NCBI GenBank assembly: GCA_963748405.1
Contig: CAVVIT010000002.1
Span: 477,061 to 541,060 of the forward strand
Length of the DNA: 64,000 nt
Source of the DNA: Fen-1273 sp963748405
GTDB lineage: Bacteria; Bacteroidota; Ignavibacteria; UBA10030; UBA6906
Direction of reading: 5' to 3'
Positions within the stretch are counted from its first letter, which is position 1; every line of letters begins with the position of its first letter. Positions 36,189 to 44,178 of this stretch are shown here, piece after piece. The notes beneath the pieces were generated by a model. The model did no database searches, was not told the DNA's origin, and saw only the letters and a program-made list of their open reading frames with translations. The translations under genes and the position numbers were made by a program.

Positions 36189-36217
36189 TTGCGGATAGTT
36201 CACTTATTTGTTAACTT
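36189..36217 (+). promoter_or_regulatory. promoter/operator of the toxin-antitoxin operon
   Basis: TTGCGG, 17 bases, TAACTT. An imperfect inverted repeat AGTTCAC / GTTAACT (36197-36216, 6-nt spacer, one mismatch) covers the spacer and -10, as expected for an autorepressing antitoxin. The -10 is 5 nt from the ATG, so the mRNA may be leaderless. Confidence 0.5.
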
Positions 36218-36222
36218 ATACG

Positions 36223-36573
36223 ATGCGGTCCGTTCACTTCTACAGGACTGCCGGGGGAAGGTGTCCGGTTGAGGAATTCCTGGACGCGTTGCCCGATTCG
36301 GACGCCCGCAAGGTGGCGTGGGTTCTTCGATTGGTGGAGCGGCTGGAAATGGTTCCACGACAATACTTCAAGAAGCTTGCTGGTGCGGAGGAGATATGGG
36401 AGATCCGAATTCAAACTAGAGGGATGAACTATCGTCTGCTGGGCTTCTTTGAGGCCCCCGCCCACCTCCTGCTTACCGGGGGGTTTTCCAAGAACCAGAA
36501 CAAAATTCCACGGCGTGAAATAGACCTCTCCGTTGGACGAAGAAACGAATATGTCCGGAGGAAAAAGCTATGA
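36223..36573 (+). CDS. HigB/Gp49-like RelE-fold toxin
   Basis: 116 aa. The sequence fits the phage-derived Gp49-like (DUF891) branch of HigB/RelE ribosome-dependent mRNA interferases: PVEEFLDALPD, VAWVLRLVERLEM, FKKLAGAEEIWEIRI, NYRLLGFF and a C-terminal FSKNQNKIPRREID with basic residues. The ATG at 36223 is preferred over the TTG at 36208. The toxin gene comes first and overlaps the antitoxin (ATGA), the order typical of higBA. The local sequence is more AT-rich than the neighbours, a sign of recent transfer. Confidence 0.9.
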   Translation: MRSVHFYRTAGGRCPVEEFLDALPDSDARKVAWVLRLVERLEMVPRQYFKKLAGAEEIWEIRIQTRGMNYRLLGFFEAPAHLLLTGGFSKNQNKIPRREIDLSVGRRNEYVRRKKL

Positions 36574-36848
36574 GCGACATTGAAAAGTACATCGCCCGGA
36601 GAAAAAAGGAGCGCCCTCGGTTTGAAGATGGGTTCGAGGCGGGCTATCGGGCGTTTGAGTTCAGCATAATGCTTCGACAGGCGAGAGAACGCGCAGGCGA
36701 AACTCAGGAACATGTTGCCAGGAAACTCCGCACCAAGAAATCCGCCATCTCGAGAATTGAAAATCACGCTGAAGACGTGCGCCTCTCCACGCTCGAGAAA
36801 TACGCAAATGCCCTCGGGATGCGGCTCATGATACAGATTACAGAATAG
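36570..36848 (+). CDS. HigA-like Xre-family antitoxin
   Basis: 92 aa. A helix-turn-helix (LRQARERAGETQEHVARKL then KKSAISRIENHAEDVRLSTLEKYANALG, in part) covers residues ~35-86. The basic N-terminal part (YIARRKKERPRF) may wrap the toxin. It should neutralise the toxin encoded just upstream and repress the shared promoter. ATG overlaps the toxin stop. Confidence 0.9.
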   Translation: MSDIEKYIARRKKERPRFEDGFEAGYRAFEFSIMLRQARERAGETQEHVARKLRTKKSAISRIENHAEDVRLSTLEKYANALGMRLMIQITE

Positions 36849-36865
36849 CGCGGCCCCGCCGTTCG

Positions 36866-37351
36866 TCACCTGATGAGCGTGGACGCCACAGTAACTGACC
36901 GTCCGGGCGCCTTGATGATTTCCACCCCCGTGATGAGGTAGGACTCGGGAATGGGATCTCCCGCGACGCTTTGCATGCCGATCCGTGCGGCATTCCCCGC
37001 GTACCACGTCGCCCCGGCGTACCACAGGATGACCGAATCCTGCCGTGCGCGGATGACTTTGGTCGGGTTCCAGGCTGCCGAAGCGTAACTTCCGTACGTG
37101 ACATCCATCCGGAGCCTGATGGTGTCGAGGAGACCGGCGTTGTCCGAGACTTTGACCGTAAGAGGAGCTATGTACGCGGTGGTGACCGGTAATTGAATGA
37201 TGAGAATGTGAATGGGATCGCCGCTGATGACTGCCGCGGCACTGTCTTTCATCGGGAATTCGTAATACTGTCCGCTCAGAATCTCCTCGTTGCGATTGCA
37301 TCCCGCAACGATGAAGCATCCCGCGAATATGAAGCCTGTCAGAATCTTCAT
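36866..37351 (-). CDS. Small lipoprotein, unknown
   Basis: 161 aa with a clear lipoprotein signal (MKILTGFIFAGCFIVAGC; lipobox VAGC). The mature part is beta-rich (an Ig-like or jelly-roll fold is possible) with no recognised family. SD GAGAGGGG 2-3 nt before the ATG at 37351 and promoter at 37370-37398. The frame extends to 37405 but without support. Confidence 0.65.
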   Translation of the reverse strand: MKILTGFIFAGCFIVAGCNRNEEILSGQYYEFPMKDSAAAVISGDPIHILIIQLPVTTAYIAPLTVKVSDNAGLLDTIRLRMDVTYGSYASAAWNPTKVIRARQDSVILWYAGATWYAGNAARIGMQSVAGDPIPESYLITGVEIIKAPGRSVTVASTLIR

Positions 37352-37369
37352 GGCCCCTCTCTCCGAACA

Positions 37370-37398
37370 AACGTATCCAATCAGGCAACGAATGGCAA
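37370..37398 (-). promoter_or_regulatory. candidate promoter of the small lipoprotein gene
   Basis: Minus strand TTGCCA, 17 bases, TACGTT, 18 nt before the ATG at 37351. Confidence 0.45.
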
Positions 37399-37430
37399 GG
37401 AACATCTTTTCGTGCTGATTCCCCGCGGCA

Positions 37431-38318
37431 CTATTTCAGCGGCAGAGACTTTGCCCTCGACGTCCGCCTGTAGACGGTCGATCGAACTCCCCACGCAATG
37501 AGCCCGAACAGCACGATTGCGGGGATCCCGGCAATGACGACCCTGATGCAGAAACCAAGGACATCGCCGAAACCGCTAGTTCCCTGTTTGAATCCGTACG
37601 CAATTTGCCCCCAGAGCGTCTGCCCCCCGGCAATCACCTCCCTGGGAACTGGGACAAGGGAAAGCGAGACCTCCGCGTATTCCGTCTTGTGGATCAGGTC
37701 GTGTTTCTCGCCCTCCAGCTCTTCGATGTCCGAGCGCATCTCCGCGAGCGTCTTCTCGATAGCGGCGATTTCCGTGGCGGTCTTGGCAACCACGAGAATA
37801 TCGCGGATCCGCTTCTCGGCGGCCTTCTTGTTCCGCAGGTGGGCCTCGATATCGTAGAACCGGGCCGACTCATCGTGCGATGATACGCTTTGCGATCTGA
37901 CTTTGTGGACCTGCGAGGGGAGCCATTCCAGCGTTTCATTCAATGCCGCCGACGGAACCAGACAGAGAAGTTGTGCGCTCTTCTGAGAATCCGCCGAGGT
38001 CGAGATGGAGAGCCTGCCAACGAGTCCGTGAACAGCGGCCAGGCGTTCCCGGATAGCCCGGACCGATGAATCGACGGTCGAGACTTCGCACAGCATTTCG
38101 ACATCGGTGACGATGTACTGACGTGTCTGAAGTTCTCTCGTCGCCACCCTGAGCGTTCGGGATTCGGCGACAAACGAAGCGGGAACGCCGGGAGAAGGGC
38201 CAAGATCCTGGTACCTCATTGCCCGGATCTGGGGGCCATTCTGATCATTGGTCTCTCCGCACGAAGGCAGGATCAATGAGAGAAGACAGATTACAGCGGC
38301 TGCGATTGAAGGTTTCAT
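37431..38318 (-). CDS. DUF4349-type lipoprotein with C-terminal membrane helix
   Basis: 295 aa. Lipoprotein signal MKPSIAAAVICLLSLILPSC. The body matches DUF4349 in layout: an N-terminal alpha/beta part, a long coiled coil (about 155-215: HLRNKKAAEKRI ... EIAAIEKTLAEMRSDIEELEGEKH), then a strand region SLSLVPV and a C-terminal TM (IPAIVLFGLIAWGV). Function unknown; the layout suggests an envelope-spanning or stress-sensing role. Start ATG 38318 gives the signal peptide; an upstream in-frame stretch to 38393 has no support. No clear promoter was found. Confidence 0.8.
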   Translation of the reverse strand: MKPSIAAAVICLLSLILPSCGETNDQNGPQIRAMRYQDLGPSPGVPASFVAESRTLRVATRELQTRQYIVTDVEMLCEVSTVDSSVRAIRERLAAVHGLVGRLSISTSADSQKSAQLLCLVPSAALNETLEWLPSQVHKVRSQSVSSHDESARFYDIEAHLRNKKAAEKRIRDILVVAKTATEIAAIEKTLAEMRSDIEELEGEKHDLIHKTEYAEVSLSLVPVPREVIAGGQTLWGQIAYGFKQGTSGFGDVLGFCIRVVIAGIPAIVLFGLIAWGVRSTVYRRTSRAKSLPLK

Positions 38319-38456
38319 GTCGGATATGTCCGGTTGTTCAGGTAACACCAGTCGAATTGACGCCGGTGACAGGGCACTTCTTCCGCGCTTCAAGAGTTGT
38401 ACTTCTCCCGGCCCGGGAATGTTCCTGATCGATCATCCGCCGCGATGTTCGTGCGA

Positions 38457-38485
38457 TGGACACTTTACAGATTTTTCGGTATCTT
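38457..38485 (+). promoter_or_regulatory. candidate promoter of the TatT-like gene
   Basis: TGGACA, 17 bases, TATCTT, 27 nt before the ATG at 38513. Confidence 0.4.
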
Positions 38486-38512
38486 TACCCCGTTCTCACC
38501 ACAGGACCTTCC

Positions 38513-39373
38513 ATGAAACTCTCTCTGATCTTCTGCTGTGTTTCGATACTGGCATTCTCCGGCTGCATTCGGACGATCGCGGTATCGACCGTCGGTGGTA
38601 TTGCCGACGACGGATTCGAGGCGTTCACTTCCGAGCGTGACCTGGATTTTGCGGAACAGGCTCTTCCCGGGAATCTGAAGCTCCTCGAAGTCATGCTCAA
38701 AAGCGACCCGGACAACGAGAGTCTCCTTCGCCTGCTCAGCCAGGGCTACGCGAGCTATGCGCTGGCATACCTTGAAGGGAAAGACGACGCACGGGCCCGC
38801 GATTTCTACATCCGGTCGCGCGATTTCGGGTACCGGATCATGCGCCGGGATGCTGCGCTGGGGAAAGCGCTGGACGGGTCTCTCGACGATCTCAAGGCGG
38901 AGCTTGCGAAGCGGGGGAAGGACGACGTCCCGGGGGTTTTCTGGTCCGCGTTCGGCCTCGGCAGTTACGTCCAGCTCTCCCTCACGGAACCCTCGGCGCT
39001 CGCGGAGCTGCCAAAGGCGGAAGCGATGATGGAGTTCGTTGCCCGCGTGGACTCTTCCTACTATTACGGCGGGGCGTACCTCTTCCTCGGGACACTGGCC
39101 GGGATGCGTCCGCAGATGCTCGGCGGGAACCCGGAGAGGTCCAAGGCGGATTTTGAGAAAGCGATACGCATTTCCGGGGGAAAGTTCCTGATGACGTACG
39201 TGTACTACGCGAGTTCCTACGCGGTGCAGACCCAGAACGAAGAACTGTTCACGGAGCTCCTGACGAAAGTGCGCGACGCGTCGCTGGACATCCTGCCCGA
39301 ATTCCGCCTGGCGAACGCGATAGCAAAAAAGAAGGCCGAAATCCTCCTCGCGAAGAAGTCCGACCTCTTTTAA
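38513..39373 (+). CDS. TRAP-transporter-associated TatT-like lipoprotein (TPR)
   Basis: 286 aa. Lipoprotein signal MKLSLIFCCVSILAFSGC. The helical mature part has the features of the TatT family: a SLLRLLSQGYASYALAYLEG helix pair and TPR-like repeats ending in YVYYASSYAVQTQNEELFTELL. In Treponema, TatT is a trimeric periplasmic partner of the TRAP solute receptor. Here the DctPQM genes lie directly beyond, in the opposite direction, convergent on this gene, which supports the assignment. AGGAC serves as SD. The frame opens earlier (38456), but the signal peptide fixes the start. Confidence 0.85.
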   Translation: MKLSLIFCCVSILAFSGCIRTIAVSTVGGIADDGFEAFTSERDLDFAEQALPGNLKLLEVMLKSDPDNESLLRLLSQGYASYALAYLEGKDDARARDFYIRSRDFGYRIMRRDAALGKALDGSLDDLKAELAKRGKDDVPGVFWSAFGLGSYVQLSLTEPSALAELPKAEAMMEFVARVDSSYYYGGAYLFLGTLAGMRPQMLGGNPERSKADFEKAIRISGGKFLMTYVYYASSYAVQTQNEELFTELLTKVRDASLDILPEFRLANAIAKKKAEILLAKKSDLF

Positions 39374-39386
39374 GAATCCCTCTGGT

Positions 39387-39415
39387 CTCCGGCGGGACGT
39401 TCAGCCCCGCCGGAG
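39387..39415. terminator. Hairpin between convergent tatT-like and dctM genes
   Basis: Perfect 10-bp stem CTCCGGCGGG / CCCGCCGGAG with a 9-nt loop. No T-run on either strand; it probably still marks the end of both transcripts. Confidence 0.55.
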
Positions 39416-39439
39416 CCGACCTGCTCAACAGCCTCCTTG

Positions 39440-40714
39440 CTACCCCCCGGTCTGCCCCACGAGCAACAGGCTCAGGTGCGGCAGGTACGTCACAAGCAGC
39501 AGCGTCAGCACGAGCAGGATGAAGAACGGCACGACCGACCTGTACACCTTCGTCAGCGGCTGGTTGAACCGGATGCTCGAGAGGAACAGGTTGAGCCCGA
39601 GAGGCGGCGTCATGTAGCCGATCTCGAGGTTGAGAAGGAATATGATCCCGAGGTGAATCGGGTCCACCCCGTACTGGAGCGCCACGGGGAGTATCAGGGG
39701 GACGACGATGATGATGGCGGAGAAGATCTCCACCATGTTCATCACGAGGATGAAGAAGTTCAGGATGATCAGGAACACGATCTTGCTGCTCACGTACGCG
39801 CTGATGAACGCGAAGAGCTTCATCGGGATCTGCTCGTCGATGAGATAGCTCGTGACTCCCATCGCGGACCCGAGCATCACGAGTATGGCGCCGACGAGGA
39901 TCATGCTCTCTCTCACCACGCGCGGGAGGTCCGAGAAGATCTTGATCTCCCGGTGGATGAACACCTCGACGACGAGCACGTATGCCGCGGTGACCGCCGC
40001 CGCTTCCGTGGCGGTGAATATTCCTCCGTAGATTCCCCCCACGACGACCACGGGGAGCGGCGCTTCCCATGCCGCCTCTTTCAGGGCGGCCCAGACTTCC
40101 CCCCACGCGAACTTCGTGCGCTCGACCTTCGCCACGACGCCGGTCCGTATCGCATACAGGGAGAGGATGAGCAGGAGCAGTATCCCCGGCAGCAGCCCCG
40201 CGAGGAACAGGTGATCGATGTTGACCCCGGCGATGATGCTGTAGAGTATGATCGGCAGGGAGGGAGGGAAGAGCAGGCCCAGGCTCCCCGACGTGGTCAC
40301 GAGCCCCAGCGAGAACTTCTCCGGGTATTTCTGCTGGATGAGCGCCGGGTAGATGAGCCCGCCGAGCGCGATGATCGTCACGCCGGACGCCCCGCTGAAC
40401 GCCGTGAATATCGCCGTCGAAAAGAGTGCGACGACGGCGAGGCCTCCGGGCATCCATCCGAACAGCGACTGGGCGAGCCGGATCAGGCGCCTGGGCGCCT
40501 TGCTTTCGGCGAGCAGGAACCCGGCGAACGTGAACAGGGGTATGGCGATGAGCGCGGGAAGATCCACAAGCCGGTACAGCTCGGCGATCATTGCGGAGGT
40601 GTCTGTTCCCGACGACGTGAAGGCGATCAGCCCGATGGCGCCGATGATCGTAAAGAGAGGGGCCCCCGCGAGCGCGAGTATGCCAAGAAGGACGATGACG
40701 ACCCAGACGCTCAT
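39440..40714 (-). CDS. dctM: TRAP transporter large permease (DctM)
   Basis: 424 aa, about 12 hydrophobic segments. It is the ion-coupled channel subunit of a tripartite ATP-independent periplasmic transporter. Typical segments: AIFTAFSGASGVTIIALGG, GLVTTSGSLGLLFPPSLPIILY and FLLNLEIGYMTPPLGLNLFL. The start (ATG 40714) overlaps the dctQ stop as ATGA; a longer frame to 40957 is inside dctQ and not real. Confidence 0.95.
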   Translation of the reverse strand: MSVWVVIVLLGILALAGAPLFTIIGAIGLIAFTSSGTDTSAMIAELYRLVDLPALIAIPLFTFAGFLLAESKAPRRLIRLAQSLFGWMPGGLAVVALFSTAIFTAFSGASGVTIIALGGLIYPALIQQKYPEKFSLGLVTTSGSLGLLFPPSLPIILYSIIAGVNIDHLFLAGLLPGILLLLILSLYAIRTGVVAKVERTKFAWGEVWAALKEAAWEAPLPVVVVGGIYGGIFTATEAAAVTAAYVLVVEVFIHREIKIFSDLPRVVRESMILVGAILVMLGSAMGVTSYLIDEQIPMKLFAFISAYVSSKIVFLIILNFFILVMNMVEIFSAIIIVVPLILPVALQYGVDPIHLGIIFLLNLEIGYMTPPLGLNLFLSSIRFNQPLTKVYRSVVPFFILLVLTLLLVTYLPHLSLLLVGQTGG

Positions 40715-41220
40715 GATGCGGGTTCCTCCATCCCGGGGCCGCGGATCGCCCGGACGACGTTTTCGATCATCCGGAAGAGGAACTGGATCAGGATGAGCCC
40801 GAACCCGAGCGGCACGATCATCGCGGCGGTGCGCTGCGAGACCTGGAGGAAGAGCATGGAATCGGCGTCCATCCCCACTTCGACGAATGTCAGGCTCGCC
40901 TGCAGCATGAAATAGCAGATGACGATGGCGAAGAGGTCGGAGAAGGCCCCGAACCACGCCTTGAGTTTCGGGTGGAGGAAGCGGGTGAGGACGTCGATGT
41001 GGAAGTGCTTGTCTTCGTGCGTGGCCACGTACGCCCCGAAGAACCCGACCCAGAGCACCATGTGACGTGCCGCGATGTCACCCCAGATGATTCCCGTATG
41101 AAGGAATATCCTGAGAAGCACCTGCAGCGCTGCGACCCCCAGCATCGTCACGAAGAACAGGAGCAGCAGCCACGTGACGACCCTGGTGAGCAAATTGTCA
41201 AGAGTCCTGAGAACCTTCAT
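40711..41220 (-). CDS. dctQ: TRAP transporter small permease (DctQ)
   Basis: 169 aa, four TMs. VVTWLLLLFFVTMLGVAALQVLLR, then the family's W..(E/D).AR motif as IIWGDIAARHMVLWVGFFGA and HFHIDVLTRFL. It pairs with DctM. ATGA overlaps with both neighbours indicate a tightly coupled dctP-dctQ-dctM operon. Confidence 0.95.
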   Translation of the reverse strand: MKVLRTLDNLLTRVVTWLLLLFFVTMLGVAALQVLLRIFLHTGIIWGDIAARHMVLWVGFFGAYVATHEDKHFHIDVLTRFLHPKLKAWFGAFSDLFAIVICYFMLQASLTFVEVGMDADSMLFLQVSQRTAAMIVPLGFGLILIQFLFRMIENVVRAIRGPGMEEPAS

Positions 41221-42218
41221 TTGCCGTGCTCCTGCCGGTAGGTGTGAAGGGACGACTCCACCTGGTCGAGGAACTCCTGCGAAAAGAGCTTGCCCACGAG
41301 GAGCTGCCGCGCCCTCTTTCCCGCCGATTCAAACTGCGCCGCCACTTCTTTCGACGGGTTGACGATCGTGATTCCCTTCTCCTTCAGCGTGGCGATCGAC
41401 TTCTCGTTCTCCTCGCGGCTGTCGAGCGTCAGCTGCCGGAAGTACTTTTTGCCGTTCGTCAGGAGGATGTCCTGCAGGTCTTTCGGCATCGAATCGAACA
41501 TCTTCCTGGAAATCAGGACGGCCCCCTCGCTGTTGGCCAGCGGCGTGCCCATCATGTACTTCACCTTGGTGTACCACGAAAGGGCGACGAGCTCGTAGGG
41601 GGGAACGTACACGGTGTTCACCATTCCGGTCTGGAGCGACGTGCTCACGTCCGTGATGGACAGCGGAATCGGCGAGACCCCGATGGCCTGGAATGCCGCC
41701 TCGGCGATCGGATCCCCTTCCCACATCCAGATCTTCGTTTTCCGGAGGTCGTCGGCAGACGCCACCGGGCGGTCGGAGTAGATGTACACGAGTCCCACCT
41801 CGGCCCAGCCGAGGAGAATGAACCCGCCTTCTTCGATGGCCTGCTGGAACTCTTTGTCGAACTTGTTGACGATGAAGTCCACCTCGTCGTGGTTCTTGAA
41901 GAGGAAGGGGGCGTCGAGGACACGGACTTTCTTCGCGATTTCGTTGATGCCCACCCCCGTGAATCCGGCGGCGCTGTACTGTCCCAGCTTGATCTTGCGC
42001 ACCACGTCCTTCTCGTCCCCGGCGACGCCGCCGGCGTAGATCTTGAATCCCAGTTTTCCTCCGCTCTGCTCACGGATGGCTTTGTCGAAGTCCCGCATCA
42101 CCTTGATCGGCGCGGTTCCCTCCGGGGCAAGCGTTGCGAACTTCACAAGGTACTGCTGGGCGAAAAGCGAAGGCGCGACAAGCGCCGCGCAGAGGAAACT
42201 GAGCAGTGTGCGTTTCAC
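41217..42218 (-). CDS. dctP: TRAP transporter solute receptor (DctP/TatP)
   Basis: 333 aa periplasmic substrate-binding protein with a signal peptide (KRTLLSFLCAALVAPSLFAQ). Family marks: FATLAPEGTAPIKVMRDF, VDFIVNKFDKEFQQ, ADDLRKTKIWMWEG and GMVNTVYVPPYELVALSWY. Many relatives bind carboxylates; the arginine that usually clamps a carboxylate appears in DDLRKTKI. The substrate is unknown. GTG start at 42218 with AGGAAA 3 nt upstream; the longer frame is noncoding. The convergent TatT-like gene suggests a TatT-containing (TPAT) transporter. Confidence 0.93.
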   Translation of the reverse strand: MKRTLLSFLCAALVAPSLFAQQYLVKFATLAPEGTAPIKVMRDFDKAIREQSGGKLGFKIYAGGVAGDEKDVVRKIKLGQYSAAGFTGVGINEIAKKVRVLDAPFLFKNHDEVDFIVNKFDKEFQQAIEEGGFILLGWAEVGLVYIYSDRPVASADDLRKTKIWMWEGDPIAEAAFQAIGVSPIPLSITDVSTSLQTGMVNTVYVPPYELVALSWYTKVKYMMGTPLANSEGAVLISRKMFDSMPKDLQDILLTNGKKYFRQLTLDSREENEKSIATLKEKGITIVNPSKEVAAQFESAGKRARQLLVGKLFSQEFLDQVESSLHTYRQEHGK

Positions 42219-42286
42219 GGCTTTCCTTTCTCGGAAAAAATCACTTGTTCTGTCAGCGATCCCGCCGCATCGGGCCGGGAGCACGT

Positions 42287-42314
42287 AAGTTACGATACTT
42301 TACACCAGATTCAA
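42287..42314 (-). promoter_or_regulatory. promoter of dctPQM
   Basis: Minus strand TTGAAT, 16 bases, TAACTT, with a leader of about 60 nt to the GTG at 42218. Confidence 0.5.
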
Positions 42315-42333
42315 GCCCGCGTGGTTCTCCCCC

Positions 42334-44103
42334 TCACGGCACATCGAAAGGCTGTTCAACGACCGACTCCCCCGTTCGAAGGCGCACCGTATAACGGCCG
42401 GGGGAAAACTGCACGCCGTTCAACCCCACGATGTAGACTCCCGTTTCCTGCGTGTCGCTGACGAGCGTGGTGAGTATGGTGTCGGTGGAGCCCTTCGGCC
42501 TCGCGAGAAGATCGAGCGTGACGGCGGTCTTGCGCGCGAGCGAATACGCCACCATCCTCGGCAGGCCCTCGCCCGGAGAGAGCGAGGCCGACATCCCTGT
42601 CCTCTCCTCCAGTTTCCCTCTCAGGGAGAGGAACTCCCGCATCGTGCCGCTGGAAATCGGGGAGGGAGATCCCTCGCTGTTTGCGGCGTTCACCGCGCTC
42701 ACCGCGTAGTAGTACGTTCCCCCGGTGGGAACCCTGACGGTGTCCGTGCACGCCGTGTTCATTCCCGGCAGGATCTGGGCGATGGCGCGCGGATCGTCGA
42801 AGGGGATCTGCGGCGACGTCCACCTGTAGAGGACCCAGCGAAATGCCCGCGACCTGTCTGCGACCGTTTCGGGGGGGTTCCACTGCACGTCGAAGACGTT
42901 CGTGGTGACTTCGTTGACTGCGATGTGAAGCGGCGGCGGGGGAGAGGTGGAGTCTTTCCACGGCATCGGCGGTATGAGTGCGGGGGTCGCATAGCGTCCG
43001 GCGAAGAGGCCTCCCCCCCGGATGCTCTCAAAACGGAAATATGCCTGCCCTGCATTCCCCGCGCTGCGGGAGAGGTCGATCTGCCTGGGGACCTCGCGGG
43101 CAACGTCAGACTTGTACGCGCCGATTCCCGCGTACACCTGCCGCGCACCCGCAAGCCGCTGCCAGCCGGGGACAAGCACGGCATAGTCGGGCTCGTTCCT
43201 CGGGCCGCCGATGGCCCAGTAGACCTGGGGCGCGACGTAGTCCAGCTTCCCCGCCCTGAGCCACGAGCGCGTGTCCTGGTAGTACTCCCCCGCCGCGACG
43301 GACACGAAGGCGGAGTCGGCCCCGTATATCCCGAGGGGCGATGATCCGATCTTCAGAAGCGGGCGGAGTGCCGTGAGACGGTCATAGCATTCCGCCACAA
43401 AGGCGTCGAGATTTGCCTTCCGCCACCTGTCCCGGGGGATGCCGAGGCCGTACCGCCTGTAGGAATCCCCGTCGGGGAAGTCCCGTCCCGGGTAGCGGAG
43501 ATAGTCGAAATTGATGCCGTCGATGTCGTACTTCCGCGCGATGTCCATCACGACGCTGAGAAGGTATTTCCCGACTTCGGGTATCCCCGGGTCGAGCCAT
43601 CCCTCGCCGTGGTAATTGAACGTCCATCCCGGGTGGGCGCGCGAAATATGCGGGGGGACGGTGAGCGGGACCGATCCGTTCGCCCTGACTTTGTAGACGT
43701 TGAACCACCCGTGGACTTCGATGCCGGCTTCGTGCGCTTCGTTGATGAGGAAGGCGAGCGGGTCCCATCCCGGGTCCTTCCCGAGTGTTCCCGTCAGGTT
43801 CTCGGCCCACGGTTCATAGGCCGAGCGGTAGTACGCGTCTCCCCTGGAGCGTATCTGGAAAAAGATGGTGTTGAAATTGTATGACTTCAGACGGTGGACG
43901 ATGTCCCTGAGCGATGCCTGCTGCTCGGCCCTGTCGGTGCTCTTCGGCCAGTCGAGTCCGGAGGCGGTGGTGAGCCACACGGCGCGCACTTCCCGCTTGG
44001 GGAGGGAAAGCGGCTGTGCGCCCGCGCCGGCGGCGATGAATATAAAAGAGAAGAGAAGGAGTGTTCTGACGGGATTGAAGATGATCGGCCGGGTGAATCT
44101 CAT
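42334..44103 (-). CDS. Secreted glycosyl-hydrolase-like protein (GHL10/DUF187) with C-terminal beta domains
   Basis: 589 aa. Signal peptide (LLLFSFIFIAAGAGAQ). Residues ~37-400 are a TIM-barrel of the GHL10 (YngK-like) family: REVRAVWLTTASGLDWP, FNTIFFQIRSRGDAYY, IEVHGWFNVYKV, DIDGINFDYLRYPG and KLDYVAPQVYWAIG. A fibronectin-III-like domain (~400-495) and a C-terminal FlgD/sorting-like beta domain follow. A role in degrading peptidoglycan or surface glycans is likely. The ATG at 44103 is 7 bases from the -10 box of a promoter on the same strand, so the mRNA is probably leaderless; the frame upstream overlaps radA and is not real. Confidence 0.9.
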   Translation of the reverse strand: MRFTRPIIFNPVRTLLLFSFIFIAAGAGAQPLSLPKREVRAVWLTTASGLDWPKSTDRAEQQASLRDIVHRLKSYNFNTIFFQIRSRGDAYYRSAYEPWAENLTGTLGKDPGWDPLAFLINEAHEAGIEVHGWFNVYKVRANGSVPLTVPPHISRAHPGWTFNYHGEGWLDPGIPEVGKYLLSVVMDIARKYDIDGINFDYLRYPGRDFPDGDSYRRYGLGIPRDRWRKANLDAFVAECYDRLTALRPLLKIGSSPLGIYGADSAFVSVAAGEYYQDTRSWLRAGKLDYVAPQVYWAIGGPRNEPDYAVLVPGWQRLAGARQVYAGIGAYKSDVAREVPRQIDLSRSAGNAGQAYFRFESIRGGGLFAGRYATPALIPPMPWKDSTSPPPPLHIAVNEVTTNVFDVQWNPPETVADRSRAFRWVLYRWTSPQIPFDDPRAIAQILPGMNTACTDTVRVPTGGTYYYAVSAVNAANSEGSPSPISSGTMREFLSLRGKLEERTGMSASLSPGEGLPRMVAYSLARKTAVTLDLLARPKGSTDTILTTLVSDTQETGVYIVGLNGVQFSPGRYTVRLRTGESVVEQPFDVP

Positions 44104-44109
44104 CCTGTC

Positions 44110-44138
44110 AATATACTCACAGAGGGAGGCAGAATCAA
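44110..44138 (-). promoter_or_regulatory. promoter of the GHL10-like gene
   Basis: Minus strand TTGATT, 17 bases, TATATT; only 6 nt separate the -10 from the ATG at 44103. Confidence 0.65.
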
Positions 44139-44144
44139 CGATTG

Positions 44145-44173
44145 TTGAATGTCTCTCCCCCCGTCGGTATATT
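44145..44173 (+). promoter_or_regulatory. promoter of radA
   Basis: TTGAAT, 17 bases, TATATT; only 5 nt separate the -10 from the ATG at 44179. It is back to back with the GHL10 promoter (6 nt between the -35 boxes). Confidence 0.7.
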
Positions 44174-44178
44174 GGGCC

